This document shows, one piece after another, positions 26,121 to 34,680 of a stretch of 47,558 nt of DNA. This DNA is from Firmicutes bacterium UBA5010 (GTDB lineage Bacteria; Bacillota; Clostridia; Tissierellales; Sedimentibacteraceae). A program made the position numbers and the translations under genes. A model generated the notes under the pieces. It was not told the origin of the DNA. It was given only the letters and a program-made list of their open reading frames with translations, and did no database searches. The stretch covers positions 1 to 47,558 of the forward strand of contig DGYI01000052.1 of assembly GCA_002396645.1 (NCBI GenBank). Reading direction: 5' to 3'. How positions within the stretch are numbered: the first letter of the stretch is position 1; every line of letters begins with the position of its first letter.

Positions 26121-26136
26121 GTTAGCTATGGCTAAC
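26121..26136. promoter_or_regulatory. operator dyad at the araC promoter
   Basis: GTTAGCTATGGCTAAC is a palindrome (GTTAGC-TATG-GCTAAC) that begins eight bases downstream of the -10 of the araC promoter, at the likely transcription start. It is the partner of the site at 25091-25108. Confidence 0.65.
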
Positions 26137-26144
26137 TCCCCTAT

Positions 26145-26173
26145 ATAGTATCACATTTTAATTTAATGTACAA
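26145..26173 (-). promoter_or_regulatory. sigma-A-type promoter of the araC gene
   Basis: On the minus strand TTGTAC and TACTAT are separated by exactly 17 bases. Transcription would start near 26138 and give a leader of about 145 bases that includes the dyad and the tandem repeats. Confidence 0.6.
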
Positions 26174-26184
26174 GAATTTATCAG

Positions 26185-26877
26185 CTACATAAACATAGCA
26201 AACACAGATGCAAATATCACGGTCAAAAGTCCTGCCACCGCAATTGACAGACTGCTCATTGCACCTTCTGCTTCTCCTATTTCCAATGCCTTTATCGTTC
26301 CTATAGCATGTGATGCCGTTCCTATAGCCAGACCGACCGCTACGGGTTCTTTTATTTTAAAGAGTTTGCATATCCACACGGCTATGACGTTTCCGAGATT
26401 TCCCGTTAAAACAATTGCCGCTACGGTGATATTTGGAATCCCGCCAAGTTCCTCCGATATGCCTATGCCTATGGCTGTTGTTACAGATTTCGGAAGCAGG
26501 GTAATATATTGCTCGTGCGTCAATCCAAACAAAAATGACATCACAAGTATACTTCCGAGGCTTGCTATAACCCCCGCCGTTATACCGATTATAACTGCCT
26601 TTATGTTTTTTCTTAAAAGTCCAAGATGTCTGTACAATGGAACAGCCAAGCATACTGTTACGGGTGTCAGCAGATAGCTCAGATATTTGGCACTTGAATT
26701 ATATATTTCATAATCTATTTTAAAAACCAATAAAAATATTATAATAAAAACAATTGTAAGCATCAGAGGATTTAAAAATTCAAGCTTCGTCTTAGTCCTG
26801 ATTTTTGAAGAAATAAAGTATATAAGTATACTTATAGTTATTCCAAAATATGCCGAATCAGATATTATTTCTTTCAT
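26185..26877 (-). CDS. lrgB: LrgB-family antiholin-like membrane protein
   Basis: A 230-residue membrane protein with about six to eight helices and the LrgB/CidB pattern: LLTPVTVCLAVPLYRHL, LPKSVTTAIGIGISEELGG, IPNITVAAIVLTGNLGNV and AVGLAIGTASHAIGT. In staphylococci LrgAB modulates murein hydrolase activity and autolysis; related pairs move pyruvate or other small acids. The start is ATG 26877, seven bases after AGGAGG. It overlaps lrgA by 20 bases, which implies translational coupling. Confidence 0.92.
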   Translation of the reverse strand: MKEIISDSAYFGITISILIYFISSKIRTKTKLEFLNPLMLTIVFIIIFLLVFKIDYEIYNSSAKYLSYLLTPVTVCLAVPLYRHLGLLRKNIKAVIIGITAGVIASLGSILVMSFLFGLTHEQYITLLPKSVTTAIGIGISEELGGIPNITVAAIVLTGNLGNVIAVWICKLFKIKEPVAVGLAIGTASHAIGTIKALEIGEAEGAMSSLSIAVAGLLTVIFASVFAMFM

Positions 26878-27232
26878 TGTCCTTCCTCCTGTCATGTTTT
26901 ATAATAAACTCCGCGGTTTTCCCTGTAACCGCCATAACTATAACTGTCGATGCTATAACTATCAGAATAACAGGTATTAAAATGTTTTTAAGCTCTGCCC
27001 ATACGGTTATAAGACTGACTGCTGCGGATATGAACATAAGCGGCATTATATTAAGCAGAAAATCTGCGGTTTTCTCTATTTTTTCAAGTTTTATTATTTT
27101 AAATGCCAAGCACAGAAGCATTATAACAAGACCATATATGTTCGCAGGAATAGGCAAGGGTATCAATGCATATAAAATCTCTCCTATAAAACAGACAATC
27201 AGTATTGTGCAAAATTGAAATATATAAGTCAT
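26858..27232 (-). CDS. lrgA: LrgA/CidA-family holin-like protein
   Basis: A 124-residue membrane protein with four hydrophobic segments and a charged C-terminus (KHDRRKDNERNN). The CidA/LrgA signature is IGEILYALIPLPIPANIYGLVIMLL near residues 16-40 with ADFLLNIMPLMFISAAVSL following. It forms a two-gene unit with lrgB. No lytSR-type two-component system is seen in the window, so its usual regulator is elsewhere or absent. Confidence 0.9.
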   Translation of the reverse strand: MTYIFQFCTILIVCFIGEILYALIPLPIPANIYGLVIMLLCLAFKIIKLEKIEKTADFLLNIMPLMFISAAVSLITVWAELKNILIPVILIVIASTVIVMAVTGKTAEFIIKHDRRKDNERNNI

Positions 27233-27445
27233 ATAAACCTCTCAAAATTAATTCTAATGCAGTCATTTTATCACATTAATATCATAGTTTCAAACTATGT
27301 TTAAAATATTTAAGTTAATACAAAATTTTTCTTGATTAACATAAACTTAGTACATTCTTTTCTTTATCTAAACAAACCTAAATTTATTTAATGATATATT
27401 TATTATAACAAATAGTAAAATAAGAAAAGGAGAGAAGGTTTAAAA

Positions 27446-29014
27446 ATGAAGAAAACAATAAAAAGAATATTATGTGGTGTTTTGGCTACAGCAATTGCAC
27501 TAAGTACATTTTTTCTAGGCTCAAGCTTGATAAACGGTGACATTTTATCACGAGAGGTTTTGGCGGCAACGGACGAATACACGTATTCGGGAAAAGTCCC
27601 TAAATACATATTCATGTTTATCGGTGATGGTATGAGTTATCCTCAGATTCAAGCTACAAATTATTATAAAGGTATTTTAGAAAACGGTAAAATCGATCCG
27701 GAAAACGGGAATTACCCTAAGCCTGACAATCTTTTATTCACCGGATTTCCGGTTGTCGGCAGTGTAACGACATATGATTCAACGTCACTATGTCCGGATT
27801 CTGCTTCTACCGCAACTTCACTTTCTACAGGCAAGAAAACCTTAAGCAGTGTAATTAATATGGATGAAACAAAAAAAATATCTTATGAAACTATAACGGA
27901 AAAATTAAAGAAACAGTTAGGATATAAGGTAGGTATAGTAACATCTGTTAATCTTGATCACGCAACTCCTGCCGCATATTATTCTCATGTACCATCCAGA
28001 GGTCAATATTATAATATAGGACTTGATTTAATAAAAAGCGGATTTGACTATTTTGCGGGAGGCGCATTCTTATCTGACTCATCAAAAGAAGTAAAAGAGC
28101 AAGGAAAAGAAAAAATAGCTGCATTAGCTCAAAAAAACGGATATACAGTTGCAGATACAAAACAAAAGTTTAATGCTCTGACAAACAATTCGGGAAAAGT
28201 ATTAGCTATCTCTCCAAGCAATGAATTGGAAGAAGGCACGGGAGCATTAAAATATAATCTTGACAGAAAAGAAAATGAATTAACTTTGGCTGATTACACA
28301 AAAAAAGGTATAGATATCTTATCTAAAAACAGTAAAGGATTCTTCATGATGGTAGAAGGCGGAAAAATCGACTGGGCTTGTCACGCTAATGATGCAGCCT
28401 CTACTATACAAGATACTATAGCATTTGATGATGCGATAAAGACTGCGGTTGACTTTTATAATCAACATCCTGACGACACATTAATTATTGTAACAGGAGA
28501 CCACGAAACAGGCGGATTGACAATAGGTTTTGCAGGAACAAACTACGACACATATTTAGAAAAATTAACAAATCAAAAAATGTCATATACAGAGTTTGAT
28601 AAGCTTATAAAAAACTATAAGGCAAATAATACAACATTTGCGGAAGCATTAAAGGATGTAAAAAAATACTTCGGATTAATTACAGCAAGTGATGCTGATG
28701 CTAAAAACAATCCGGAAATGGTGCTTGAGGATTATGAGTTACAAAGACTAAAAGATGCATATGACTTAAGTATGAAAAATGACAAGATTACACTTAACCG
28801 GGAAGAATATGTTCTGTACGGAACTTATGAACCGTTTTCAGTTACATTAACGCATGTTCTTAATAATAAATCGGGAATTACATTTAGCTCCTACTCCCAC
28901 ACCGGATTACCGGTACCACTATATGCAAAAGGTAAAGGTCAGGAATTATTTACCGGACATTATGATAATACAGATGTGTTTAATATGTTAAAGGCTATAA
29001 CAAAAGTAAAATAA
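27446..29014 (+). CDS. phoA: alkaline phosphatase (PhoA family), secreted
   Basis: A 522-residue exported phosphomonoesterase. A Sec signal peptide covers about residues 1-41 (basic start, hydrophobic core, cleavage near VLAA-TDE). The catalytic set is visible: D61 in MFIGDGMS (metal), D118-S119 in CPDSASTAT (phospho-serine nucleophile), VEGGKIDWACHAND (metal ligands), VTGDHETGG (metal ligands) and a late HTG (SHTGLPVPLYAKG). These match the E. coli-type enzyme. GGAGAGAAGG precedes ATG 27446. A 14-bp terminator follows at once, so the gene stands alone. I saw no clear Pho-box. Confidence 0.95.
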   Translation: MKKTIKRILCGVLATAIALSTFFLGSSLINGDILSREVLAATDEYTYSGKVPKYIFMFIGDGMSYPQIQATNYYKGILENGKIDPENGNYPKPDNLLFTGFPVVGSVTTYDSTSLCPDSASTATSLSTGKKTLSSVINMDETKKISYETITEKLKKQLGYKVGIVTSVNLDHATPAAYYSHVPSRGQYYNIGLDLIKSGFDYFAGGAFLSDSSKEVKEQGKEKIAALAQKNGYTVADTKQKFNALTNNSGKVLAISPSNELEEGTGALKYNLDRKENELTLADYTKKGIDILSKNSKGFFMMVEGGKIDWACHANDAASTIQDTIAFDDAIKTAVDFYNQHPDDTLIIVTGDHETGGLTIGFAGTNYDTYLEKLTNQKMSYTEFDKLIKNYKANNTTFAEALKDVKKYFGLITASDADAKNNPEMVLEDYELQRLKDAYDLSMKNDKITLNREEYVLYGTYEPFSVTLTHVLNNKSGITFSSYSHTGLPVPLYAKGKGQELFTGHYDNTDVFNMLKAITKVK

Positions 29015-29028
29015 ATTTCAGGTACTTT

Positions 29029-29062
29029 AAAATACACTCTGATTTTGTTCAGAGTGTATTTT
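29029..29062 (+). terminator. intrinsic terminator of phoA
   Basis: A 14-bp perfect stem, AAAATACACTCTGA / TCAGAGTGTATTTT, with a TTTTGT loop. Confidence 0.88.
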
Positions 29063-29089
29063 AATCATAGAAATATGGAGGACAAGATT

Positions 29090-30220
29090 ATGTATATAAG
29101 AGATTATAAAAGAGATTTAGCGCCGCTTGCGGCTATATTAACAGCGATTTGTATTTTAATTTTAATTCCATCTACATTTAAAGAAAAAATATATCCTAAT
29201 TCTGAAAGAATTCCGGTAAGAATTATTTCAACAGATGAAAGTTATATAATTGATATGGGTCTTATAAGAAACGGCGAACAAATTTGCAAGGTGGAGATTT
29301 TAAAGGGTAGCTTTAAAGGTCAGGTATTTGAGGCGACTAATGTATTGTCAGGCTCTTTAGAAAAGGATAAAATATTTAATCCCGGAGATAAGGCATTAGC
29401 CACACTTGACTATGAGGATAATGAAATAAAGGTAATTACGTTAGTAGATCATTACAGAATAAATTATGAGCTGGCTTTAGTTATAATATTTATACTGTTT
29501 TTAATAATGTTTGCAGGCTTTGTAGGGCTTAAAGCAATTTTTTCGTTTATATTTACGATATTGGCTATATGGAAGATTATGATACCGTTATTTTTAAAAG
29601 GTTTTAATCCTATAGTTGTCGGATTGGTAATATCGGTAATATTAACCACAGCTATAATAGGTCTTGTATTTGGGATAGATAAAAAATCTTTGGCTTCAAT
29701 ATCGGGAGCATTATTGGGACTATTGATAACATGTTTAATGTCTATATTTTTTGTAGCTAAATTTAAAATACACGGGGCGGTGATACCATATTCAGAATCG
29801 CTTTTATATGCAGGATTTGCACATATAAGCCTCACCGATATATTTATTGCGAGTATTTTCATAGCTTCATCCGGAGCTGTTATGGATTTAGCGGTTGATA
29901 TAACATCAGCTGTCAGCGAGGTAGTAGAAAAGAAACCGGACATTACAAAGCTTGAAGCAATAAAATCGGGCATGAGTGTCGGACGAAATGTTATGGGAAC
30001 TATGACAACGACATTATTACTCGCATATTCGGGCGGATATATAGGATTGATAATGGTTTTTATGGCTCAGGGAACACCCCTTATAAATATATTTAACTTA
30101 ACTTATGTATCTTCAGAGATATTGCACACCATTATCGGCAGCTTCGGACTTGTAACGGTAGCTCCGTTTACAGCCATTACCTCCGGTCTGCTTCTTGGAA
30201 AGAGTAAAAATTCAGCTTAA
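29090..30220 (+). CDS. YibE/F-like membrane protein
   Basis: A 376-residue membrane protein. The first helix (about residues 10-29) is followed by an exported domain of some 90 residues with beta structure (VEILKGSFKGQVFEATN, FNPGDKALATLDYEDN), then about seven helices. The conserved C-terminal helices include SSGAVMDLAVDITSAVSEV and KSGMSVGRNVMGTMTTTLLLAYSGGYIGL, typical of the YibE/F family. The function is not established. I chose ATG 29090, eight bases after GGAGG, because the upstream in-frame codons lie inside the phoA terminator. Confidence 0.85.
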   Translation: MYIRDYKRDLAPLAAILTAICILILIPSTFKEKIYPNSERIPVRIISTDESYIIDMGLIRNGEQICKVEILKGSFKGQVFEATNVLSGSLEKDKIFNPGDKALATLDYEDNEIKVITLVDHYRINYELALVIIFILFLIMFAGFVGLKAIFSFIFTILAIWKIMIPLFLKGFNPIVVGLVISVILTTAIIGLVFGIDKKSLASISGALLGLLITCLMSIFFVAKFKIHGAVIPYSESLLYAGFAHISLTDIFIASIFIASSGAVMDLAVDITSAVSEVVEKKPDITKLEAIKSGMSVGRNVMGTMTTTLLLAYSGGYIGLIMVFMAQGTPLINIFNLTYVSSEILHTIIGSFGLVTVAPFTAITSGLLLGKSKNSA

Positions 30221-30279
30221 TCCGAAAGGAGCAAAATAGCTGAAACAAAAAATTTATTCTTCAAAAACATATAAAATTG

Positions 30280-30308
30280 TTGCACATAATTTATAATTAT
30301 ATTATATT
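30280..30308 (+). promoter_or_regulatory. sigma-A-type promoter of the MFS gene
   Basis: TTGCAC and TATATT are 17 bases apart, about 95 bases ahead of the MFS start codon. Confidence 0.55.
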
Positions 30309-30324
30309 GTAGTAACGATACAAT
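30306..30324. promoter_or_regulatory. possible operator dyad at the MFS promoter
   Basis: ATTGTA-GTAACGA-TACAAT overlaps the -10 and start region of the MFS promoter, a place where a repressor would act. The binding protein is unknown. Confidence 0.45.
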
Positions 30325-30401
30325 TATAGGAGGAAGGTCATATATAGAATATATCTTGAGGATATTAAGTAATAATTTAAATATGAACGAAGAATTATAT
30401 T

Positions 30402-31643
30402 ATGAATAAAGATTGGAAAAAGAATATAGTGCTGTTTTTAATCAGCCAGACGATATCATTATTCGGCACCTCGCTTGTTCAATATGCAATAATGTGGCAT
30501 ATAACACTTACGACACAGTCCGGATTAATGATGACAATTTCGATTATTTGCGGTTTTCTGCCTATGTTTTTATTATCACCGTTTGCGGGAGTATGGGCAG
30601 ACCGTTACAACAGAAGAAATTTAATTGCATTATCTGACTCTTTTATTGCGATATCAACACTGATTCTTGCAATATTATTTTACTTAGGCTATGGCTCAAT
30701 ATGGCTTTTATTTGCTGTTTCAGCAGTAAGATCATTCGGCTCTGCAATTCAGGGCCCTGCTGTAAATGCTTTTATACCCCAGCTTGTTCCTGAGGATAAA
30801 TTAACTAAAGTAAATGCAAGCAGCGGTAGTATACAATCTATGGTAACATTATTGTCCCCAATGATAAGCGGAGCACTTTTAAGCTTAATCAGCATTGAAT
30901 TTATATTCCTTATAGATGTTGTTACGGCGGCAATCGCAGTATGTATATTACTCATGTTCCTGCATACAAAGCCTCATGCAAAGGCTTTGGAAAAACAGGA
31001 GGAAAGTTATTTTTCAGATATGAATAAAGGTGTTAAATATATTAAGGAGCATAAATTCTTAAAATTATACTTTGCTTTTTTGGCAGTATTTTTTGTATTG
31101 TTTGCACCAGCAGCTTTTCTGACCCCTTTGCAGACAGCGAGAAGCTTTGGAGACGATGTTTGGCGTCTGACGGCTCTTGAAGTAGTTTTTTCCGCGGGAA
31201 TGATTTTAGGCGGAATTGTTATGGCATATTGGGGAGGGTTTAAAAACAAAATTAATACTATGGCATTGTCCTGCTTTGTTGTGGGAGGATGTACCATAGC
31301 ATTGGGCCTCGTACCTAATTTCTGGGCATATATATTATTTATGGGGCTGTTTGGCGTAGTTATGCCAATGCTTAACACTCCCGCAATGGTTTTGCTGCAG
31401 GAAAAGGTTGAAGCGGATTTTATGGGAAGGGTATTCAGCATTTTAGGTATGATTTCAAGTATAATGATGCCTTTTGGGATGTTGGTATTCGGACCTTTAT
31501 CAGACCTTGTTAAAATTGAATGGCTTTTGGTGGGAACAGGAGCAATGGTTATAGTATTGACATTTTTCTTTAGGAGCAGCAAGGTTTTGATTGAAGCCGG
31601 AAAACCGGTTGTTAAGACTAATTTTCGTGAAGAAAGAGATTAA
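30402..31643 (+). CDS. MFS transporter, DHA3 (macrolide-efflux-like) type
   Basis: A 413-residue transporter with twelve predicted helices. It has SQTISLFGTSLVQYAI in helix 1, the loop motif GVWADRYNRRNLIAL between helices 2 and 3, and the helix-5 region FIPQLVPEDKLTKVNA, all as in MefA/DHA3 drug exporters. The substrate is not known. The ribosome binding site is poor. An eight-codon frame (ATG 30383, MNEELYYE, stop 30407-30409) overlaps the start codon, so translation may depend on coupling with that short frame. A strong terminator follows. Confidence 0.9.
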   Translation: MNKDWKKNIVLFLISQTISLFGTSLVQYAIMWHITLTTQSGLMMTISIICGFLPMFLLSPFAGVWADRYNRRNLIALSDSFIAISTLILAILFYLGYGSIWLLFAVSAVRSFGSAIQGPAVNAFIPQLVPEDKLTKVNASSGSIQSMVTLLSPMISGALLSLISIEFIFLIDVVTAAIAVCILLMFLHTKPHAKALEKQEESYFSDMNKGVKYIKEHKFLKLYFAFLAVFFVLFAPAAFLTPLQTARSFGDDVWRLTALEVVFSAGMILGGIVMAYWGGFKNKINTMALSCFVVGGCTIALGLVPNFWAYILFMGLFGVVMPMLNTPAMVLLQEKVEADFMGRVFSILGMISSIMMPFGMLVFGPLSDLVKIEWLLVGTGAMVIVLTFFFRSSKVLIEAGKPVVKTNFREERD

Positions 31644-31670
31644 AATTAATATATAAATCAAACGATAGTA

Positions 31671-31716
31671 AATAACCCCTTTTGTCAGATAAAATACTCT
31701 GACTAAAGGGGTTATT
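31671..31716 (+). terminator. intrinsic terminator of the MFS gene
   Basis: AATAACCCCTTT / AAAGGGGTTATT with an inner GTCAGA / TCTGAC pair; T-rich sequence follows. Confidence 0.88.
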
Positions 31717-31917
31717 TATATTTATTTAAATATTTATCTCTAAAAAGAAAAACCCAAAATTCTGCTTTTATAGAATCTATAATATAAAAAAATACAAATT
31801 CGTCTTATAAATATATGTTAATTTATCTGAATCCGGCGATTTAGGTAATATAAAAATGTTTGATTTTCAATAATAGGCTTGCTAAGCTTTAATTATATTT
31901 TATGAAGGGAATTTGTT

Positions 31918-32556
31918 ATGAAAAAATTTTTAGCTATATTGCTTATATTATCAGGTATAAGCATGGTTTTATATACACCCTTGCAGGATTTATATGCAGA
32001 ATATAATCAAAATAAGCTTATCAAAATATACGAAGATACTCACGTGGAAATATCCGAGTCAGAGCAGCAAGAAATATCAGACTTTTATAGATACTATCAA
32101 GAACTTCAAATGAAAACCGAATATGAAAGCGATAAAAATGATGCTAAACCCAAAAGCGATAAAGACGTAATAGGCATAATAAGCATAGAAAAAATAAATT
32201 TAAAGCTTCCTGTCAAAAATTCATTTATTGAATCGGAGATTAAGTCCAGTGTCGGTCACCTTTCGGGAACAGCTTATCCGGGTGAGCAAGGAAACTGCGT
32301 AATTGCAGGGCATAGATGCTTTACTAAGGGGAAGCTGTTTAATAGGCTTGACGAACTGGAAATAGGAGACAGCATATCTGTTGATTATAATTCAAGCACC
32401 TTTAGCTATAAGGTTTATGATATACAAATTGTCGAACCTTCAGACATCTCAGTCCTAAATGCCGTTGATGATGAAATTTCTCTCACTCTGATTACCTGTC
32501 ACCCCTATAAGCTGAATACTCATCGACTGATAGTCAAAGCCTCAATGGATAAATAA
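31918..32556 (+). CDS. sortase (class C/D type)
   Basis: A 212-residue cysteine transpeptidase that would join surface proteins to the wall or to each other. It has an N-terminal membrane anchor (residues 3-24) and the sortase catalytic triad H132 (IAGHRC), C194 (TLITCHPY) and R203 (NTHRLIV). There is no C-terminal membrane helix, which favours class D over pilin-type class C, although the THRLIV ending resembles class C. The likely substrate in this window is the LPNTG protein at 36616-37485. It is transcribed apart from the next gene by a gap of 179 bases with a promoter. Confidence 0.88.
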   Translation: MKKFLAILLILSGISMVLYTPLQDLYAEYNQNKLIKIYEDTHVEISESEQQEISDFYRYYQELQMKTEYESDKNDAKPKSDKDVIGIISIEKINLKLPVKNSFIESEIKSSVGHLSGTAYPGEQGNCVIAGHRCFTKGKLFNRLDELEIGDSISVDYNSSTFSYKVYDIQIVEPSDISVLNAVDDEISLTLITCHPYKLNTHRLIVKASMDK

Positions 32557-32623
32557 ATGATATAAAATGTTTACATTTGACACATTGTGTTTATTGGTGT
32601 AATTATTTGTTTAACGTTTATAT

Positions 32624-32652
32624 TTGAACATTTGCATATCTTTTGCTATACT
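32624..32652 (+). promoter_or_regulatory. sigma-A-type promoter of the response regulator-signal peptidase operon
   Basis: TTGAAC and TATACT are 17 bases apart. The leader of about 77 bases contains a perfect hairpin (AGTGAAC-TTC-GTTCACT, 32670-32686). Confidence 0.65.
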
Positions 32653-32669
32653 TATTCGTGGGTATAAAA

Positions 32670-32686
32670 AGTGAACTTCGTTCACT
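32670..32686 (+). promoter_or_regulatory. hairpin in the leader of the response regulator operon
   Basis: AGTGAACTTCGTTCACT folds into a 7-bp stem with a 3-base loop. There is no T run, so it is more likely a structured leader, an operator or a repeat than a terminator. Confidence 0.45.
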
Positions 32687-32735
32687 CTATTTGGGGATTT
32701 CCTAAAGCACAGTAATATTTTGAAAGGGTGTCGGT

Positions 32736-33341
32736 ATGAATATATTAATCATTGATAATTTTCCAATTTTCAGAAAAGGCATTATGAGCATACTTGAAGA
32801 TAATTTTACAAATTCCAAGGTGTATGAGGCGTCAAATGTTGCCGAAGCACTTATTTGTATAAGAAAATATTCACCAAAAATCGTGTTTATAGATGTAAGT
32901 ATAAGCGATCAAGGCAAATACAAATTTATAGAAAAAATAAAAAAGGAAAATGAAAGCATAAAGATAGCAGTTATGGGAAGCTGCATAAAAAAAGAAGAGT
33001 TTGCCAGATATTCTGCTTTGGGTATCAATGGCTTTATACTCAGAAATGCTTTGATTGAAGATTTTGTTTATGCTACTAAGGTTATAAATCGGGAAAAAAC
33101 TTATTTAGATCCCGAGCTAATGATTAAAATGAATCTGACAAGCAGCAATATTGAAGCTTTGACCAGAAGAGAGCAGGATGTTTTGCTTGAGATAAGCAAG
33201 GGAAAAACAAACAGTGAAATTGCAAAAAATTTATTCATATCCGAGCATACGGTTAAAAAGCATATAGGAAGCATATTTTCTAAGCTCCATCTATCAAACC
33301 GAACTGAGGCGGCTCTTTATGCCGAAGGAATATCAGTATGA
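32736..33341 (+). CDS. orphan NarL/FixJ (LuxR-type) response regulator
   Basis: A 201-residue regulator with a receiver domain (about 1-120) and a LuxR-type DNA-binding domain (about 138-200: LTRREQDVLLEISKGKTNSEIAK, then SEHTVKKHIGSIFSKL). The phosphorylation site would be D53 (VFIDVSI). The acidic pocket is reduced to D7-N8 where the family has two acids. The conserved Thr/Ser position reads MGS and the conserved Lys is replaced by Arg (FILRNA). No histidine kinase lies nearby. It overlaps the signal peptidase gene by 4 bases (ATGA), so it probably controls this surface-protein locus. Confidence 0.88.
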   Translation: MNILIIDNFPIFRKGIMSILEDNFTNSKVYEASNVAEALICIRKYSPKIVFIDVSISDQGKYKFIEKIKKENESIKIAVMGSCIKKEEFARYSALGINGFILRNALIEDFVYATKVINREKTYLDPELMIKMNLTSSNIEALTRREQDVLLEISKGKTNSEIAKNLFISEHTVKKHIGSIFSKLHLSNRTEAALYAEGISV

Positions 33342-34528
33342 ATATAGATTATAAATCTCACAAATTATATTCTTTAGCATCTGTATTGCTTGTATTTATT
33401 CTTTTTCTGATGTTCTTAATTAACAACACAGGCTTTGTAAAAAGTTTTGCTGTAAAAAGCTCATTATGGCTTGCTGTTATAATATTTATGCTGATTTTTC
33501 TCCCTAAGTCCAAAGGCTCATCAAAGATTAAGCAGCTTGAGCGCTTTTATCTCTTTTCATTCATATGCGGAATTATTTATTTATTAGTTTATTTTGGCTC
33601 GGGAGTAATTCTGGGTTTTGGCAAAAGTCCTTATGCCCAAGGTATAAAGGGCATATCTATGAATATATACTTTTTTATCATACCTATAATAGCCAGGGAG
33701 TTGATAAGAGGTTTTTTACTGAACAGTCCTGTGAAGCAAAATTCATTAAAAATAGTATCTATTACTATATTAATGATAGTTACCGATATTTCTATTCTTC
33801 AAATCATGAAAATTGACAGTCTTAAGAGTCTTGTAATATTTTTATCGCAAAACCTCGGTCCTTTAATATGCATTAACATATTTGCAAGCTATGCTTGTGT
33901 CATATCAAATCCTGCAGCTTCAATTATTTTTCTAAGCTTCATGACAGCAGCGGAAATTGTGCCTCCTGTTCTTCCTTCATTGCAGTGGCTTACCAGAGGA
34001 TTAATAAATATGAGTGTACCCATTTTTTCATATATGTCAATGAATTCTTATCACGAAAAGCTTGCAAAGCGGTACAAGCCTTACAAGCTAAAGCATGAGA
34101 ATATTTTTTCATTGGCCGCTGTAAGCATATTCTGCATTTTATTAATATGGTTTTCGGTAGGGGTTTTCCCTGTTTATCCCTCAGTTATTCTGACGGGAAG
34201 CATGAAGCCGGTTATAAATCCCGGCGATATTGTTGTAATCAGGAAAATTCAGGAACTCAAAGATATAGAAAGCTTAAAAGCAGGTGATATCATACAATTT
34301 AAGAGAGATGAAATAATGATTGTTCATAGAATCACAGAGCTTGTAAAAAGTGATGATGGGCTTACATATTTCAGAACAAAGGGAGATAACAATTCAACAG
34401 AGGATAAAAATCTGGTAAATCCAAATGATATAAAGGGCACTGTTTATAAAACAATACCAAAGCTTGGGCTTCCTGCGCTTATATTAAGAAATAATGATAA
34501 CATTCCTCTTGATGATATTGAATTTTAG
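33338..34528 (+). CDS. sipW: SipW-type signal peptidase I with long membrane N-terminus
   Basis: A 396-residue protein. The first 240 residues form about seven membrane helices. The C-terminal third is a signal peptidase of the ER/archaeal (SipW) type: the Ser nucleophile S288 in LTGSMKPVINPGDIVVI and H330 in IVHRITEL in place of the bacterial Lys, with TKGDNN downstream. SipW-type enzymes cut the special signal peptides of TasA/camelysin proteins, and two such proteins are encoded nearby (34681-35394 and 37475-38227). The normal SipW is about 190 residues, so the long polytopic N-terminus is an extra domain, possibly a fused membrane regulator or chaperone. Confidence 0.88.
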   Translation: MNIDYKSHKLYSLASVLLVFILFLMFLINNTGFVKSFAVKSSLWLAVIIFMLIFLPKSKGSSKIKQLERFYLFSFICGIIYLLVYFGSGVILGFGKSPYAQGIKGISMNIYFFIIPIIARELIRGFLLNSPVKQNSLKIVSITILMIVTDISILQIMKIDSLKSLVIFLSQNLGPLICINIFASYACVISNPAASIIFLSFMTAAEIVPPVLPSLQWLTRGLINMSVPIFSYMSMNSYHEKLAKRYKPYKLKHENIFSLAAVSIFCILLIWFSVGVFPVYPSVILTGSMKPVINPGDIVVIRKIQELKDIESLKAGDIIQFKRDEIMIVHRITELVKSDDGLTYFRTKGDNNSTEDKNLVNPNDIKGTVYKTIPKLGLPALILRNNDNIPLDDIEF

Positions 34529-34536
34529 AATAAGTA

Positions 34537-34551
34537 ATACTTTAGTAGTAT
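34537..34551. promoter_or_regulatory. palindrome upstream of the TasA-like gene
   Basis: ATACTTTAGTAGTAT has arms ATACT / AGTAT. Its reverse complement differs at two positions from the palindrome at 38307-38321, upstream of the other SipW-type substrate gene. It is a candidate site for the orphan response regulator. Confidence 0.45.
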
Positions 34552-34680
34552 ACCGAACTATCCCTTTGTCTACCAAAAAAACTATACTATCAGATATTAT
34601 TAACATTTATAGCTGTATATATAATAACATAGTAGGATTTATTTTCCTTAAAAATATTATACAATCAATCGGAGGTTCTT

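Noticed and set aside
29464..29973. A 169-codon minus-strand frame inside the YibE/F gene
   Set aside because: The same argument applies: it lies within conserved membrane helices on the other strand and lacks a ribosome binding site.
31007..31582. A 191-codon minus-strand frame inside the MFS gene
   Set aside because: It is opposite clear transmembrane coding sequence and resembles no protein; it is a shadow frame.
32580..32735. A cyclic-di-GMP or other known riboswitch ahead of the response regulator
   Set aside because: The leader is only about 77 bases after the promoter and shows one simple hairpin; I do not find the conserved bases of the classes I know.
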